In this document: piece after piece, positions 63,454-64,000 of the stretch | How positions within the stretch are numbered: position 1 is the first letter of the stretch | How the letters are laid out: the number at the start of each line of letters is the position of its first letter | From: an uncultured Bacteroides sp. | GTDB taxonomy: Bacteria > Bacteroidota > Bacteroidia > Bacteroidales > Bacteroidaceae | NCBI RefSeq assembly: GCF_963675905.1 | Contig: NZ_OY780936.1 | Location: 310,001 to 374,000 of the forward strand | DNA: 64,000 nucleotides | Direction: 5' to 3' | The notes under the pieces: generated by a model | What the model was told of the DNA's origin: nothing | What the model saw: only the letters and a program-made list of their open reading frames with translations | The model's database searches: none | Position numbers and translations under genes: made by a program

Positions 63454-64000
63454 TCAATTTACATAAACTTCGGGGAAATAACGGGAGAAGAGTTCCCGTG
63501 CATGCTCCAGTTGGGTAGGAGTGTTTTCTTTTACCTCTTCCAGTAGGTAAGGCTTCTTTAAAGCTTCATATTTATGCTTACCCAGCGTGTGATAAGGAAG
63601 TATTTCAATGCGCTGAATTATGGAATAAGATTTGAAGTGTTCGCACATGGCAATAATATCTTCCTCGAAATCGCTGTATCCGGGAACCAATACATAGCGA
63701 AGCCACATGGGTTTCTTTATTTCTTCCAGATAAGCAGCAGTGCCCAAAGTCTGGGCATTGCTGCGTTCTGTAAGTATCATGTGATGATCGGGATTGAATT
63801 CTTTTATATCCAAAAGAACCAGATCCGTTAGTGAAAGAAGTTCTTTCACATCGTCATTCATATTTCCTCCGTTAGAATCCAGGCAGATGTGAATTCCTTC
63901 CTCGCGCAATCTGCGAAACAAAGGAATCAGTTCCTTAGCCTGAAGAGTAGGTTCGCCTCCGCTAAAGGTAATGCCACCTTTCTTTCCGAAGAAAGCCTTC
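63454..64000 (-). CDS. pflA: Pyruvate formate-lyase activating enzyme, C-terminal part (runs off the window)
   Basis: The frame is open to the right edge. Visible residues begin with the PFL-activase hallmark GGITFSGGEPTLQ, then ICLDSNGGNMNDDVKELL, DLVLLDIKEFNPDHH and LRYVLVPGYSDFEEDI, ending EILPYHTLGKHKYEAL plus a short tail. The CxxxCxxC cluster motif lies off-window. The enzyme uses S-adenosylmethionine to create the glycyl radical on pyruvate formate-lyase, needed for anaerobic pyruvate cleavage. The pfl gene is expected further right. Confidence 0.9.
   Translation of the reverse strand, partial: KAFFGKKGGITFSGGEPTLQAKELIPLFRRLREEGIHICLDSNGGNMNDDVKELLSLTDLVLLDIKEFNPDHHMILTERSNAQTLGTAAYLEEIKKPMWLRYVLVPGYSDFEEDIIAMCEHFKSYSIIQRIEILPYHTLGKHKYEALKKPYLLEEVKENTPTQLEHARELFSRYFPEVYVN

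Overview
The window reads as chromosomal DNA from a Bacteroides-like member of the Bacteroidales. Several things point there. Promoters fit TTTG-N20-TAnnTTTG (the Bacteroides -33/-7 pattern) at several places. There are families largely confined to this group (DUF4248, DUF4252, DUF3570/DUF4266, DUF4965, HU-HIG-type HU proteins). Lipoprotein signals, the TrpB2-type enzyme, MutS2 and carboxynorspermidine dehydrogenase also fit. No rRNA, tRNA or CRISPR array was seen.

Layout. 1-5102: glycan-degrading genes (3' part of a GH38 alpha-mannosidase, then a large DUF4965-type lipoprotein). 5283-7126: a retropepsin-like membrane protein convergent with a DUF4143 AAA ATPase; the ATPase promoter is covered by three evenly spaced palindromes. 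7280-12656: a replication/mobile-type module (amidase, a higher-order repeat array, a small coiled-coil protein, HU, two DUF4248 proteins, a second DnaB-type helicase and a replication/HTH-like protein). 13319-16533: a compact AT-rich three-gene operon (DUF262 protein, DUF3696-like ATPase, unknown protein) that looks like an uncharacterised defence system. 16540-16850 holds a decayed PQQ-propeller gene.

17014-34822 is mostly core genome: clpB, a LysR/YeiH pair, a TetR regulator, an ECF sigma/anti-sigma operon bracketed by two DUF4252 genes, bcp-recA, a radical SAM gene, carboxynorspermidine dehydrogenase, an iron/cobalamin-type permease plus binding protein without an ATPase, and dnaK. clpB and dnaK both carry sigma-54-like -24/-12 elements.

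34805-39386 is bounded by an exact 18-bp direct repeat, one copy being the 3' end of dnaK. It carries an AbiE toxin-antitoxin pair and a KAP P-loop NTPase interrupted by one in-frame TGA. I read it as an integrase-less defence island inserted at the dnaK 3' end.

39729-49692 holds a GT9 glycosyltransferase, a thioredoxin-ApbE-DUF4266-DUF3570 operon, a GH2 beta-galactosidase, endonuclease IV and a TrpB2 enzyme. 51130-59407 shows a roughly 3.65-kb tandem duplication of a wza-wzc exopolysaccharide export pair, with a leftover 3' end of sdaA between the copies. The second wza is frameshifted while both wzc genes are intact. The window ends with sdaA, corA, a 22-bp tandem TGTACA array, mutS2 and the 3' part of a pyruvate formate-lyase activase.

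All functional calls come from reading motifs and context; no database search was run.
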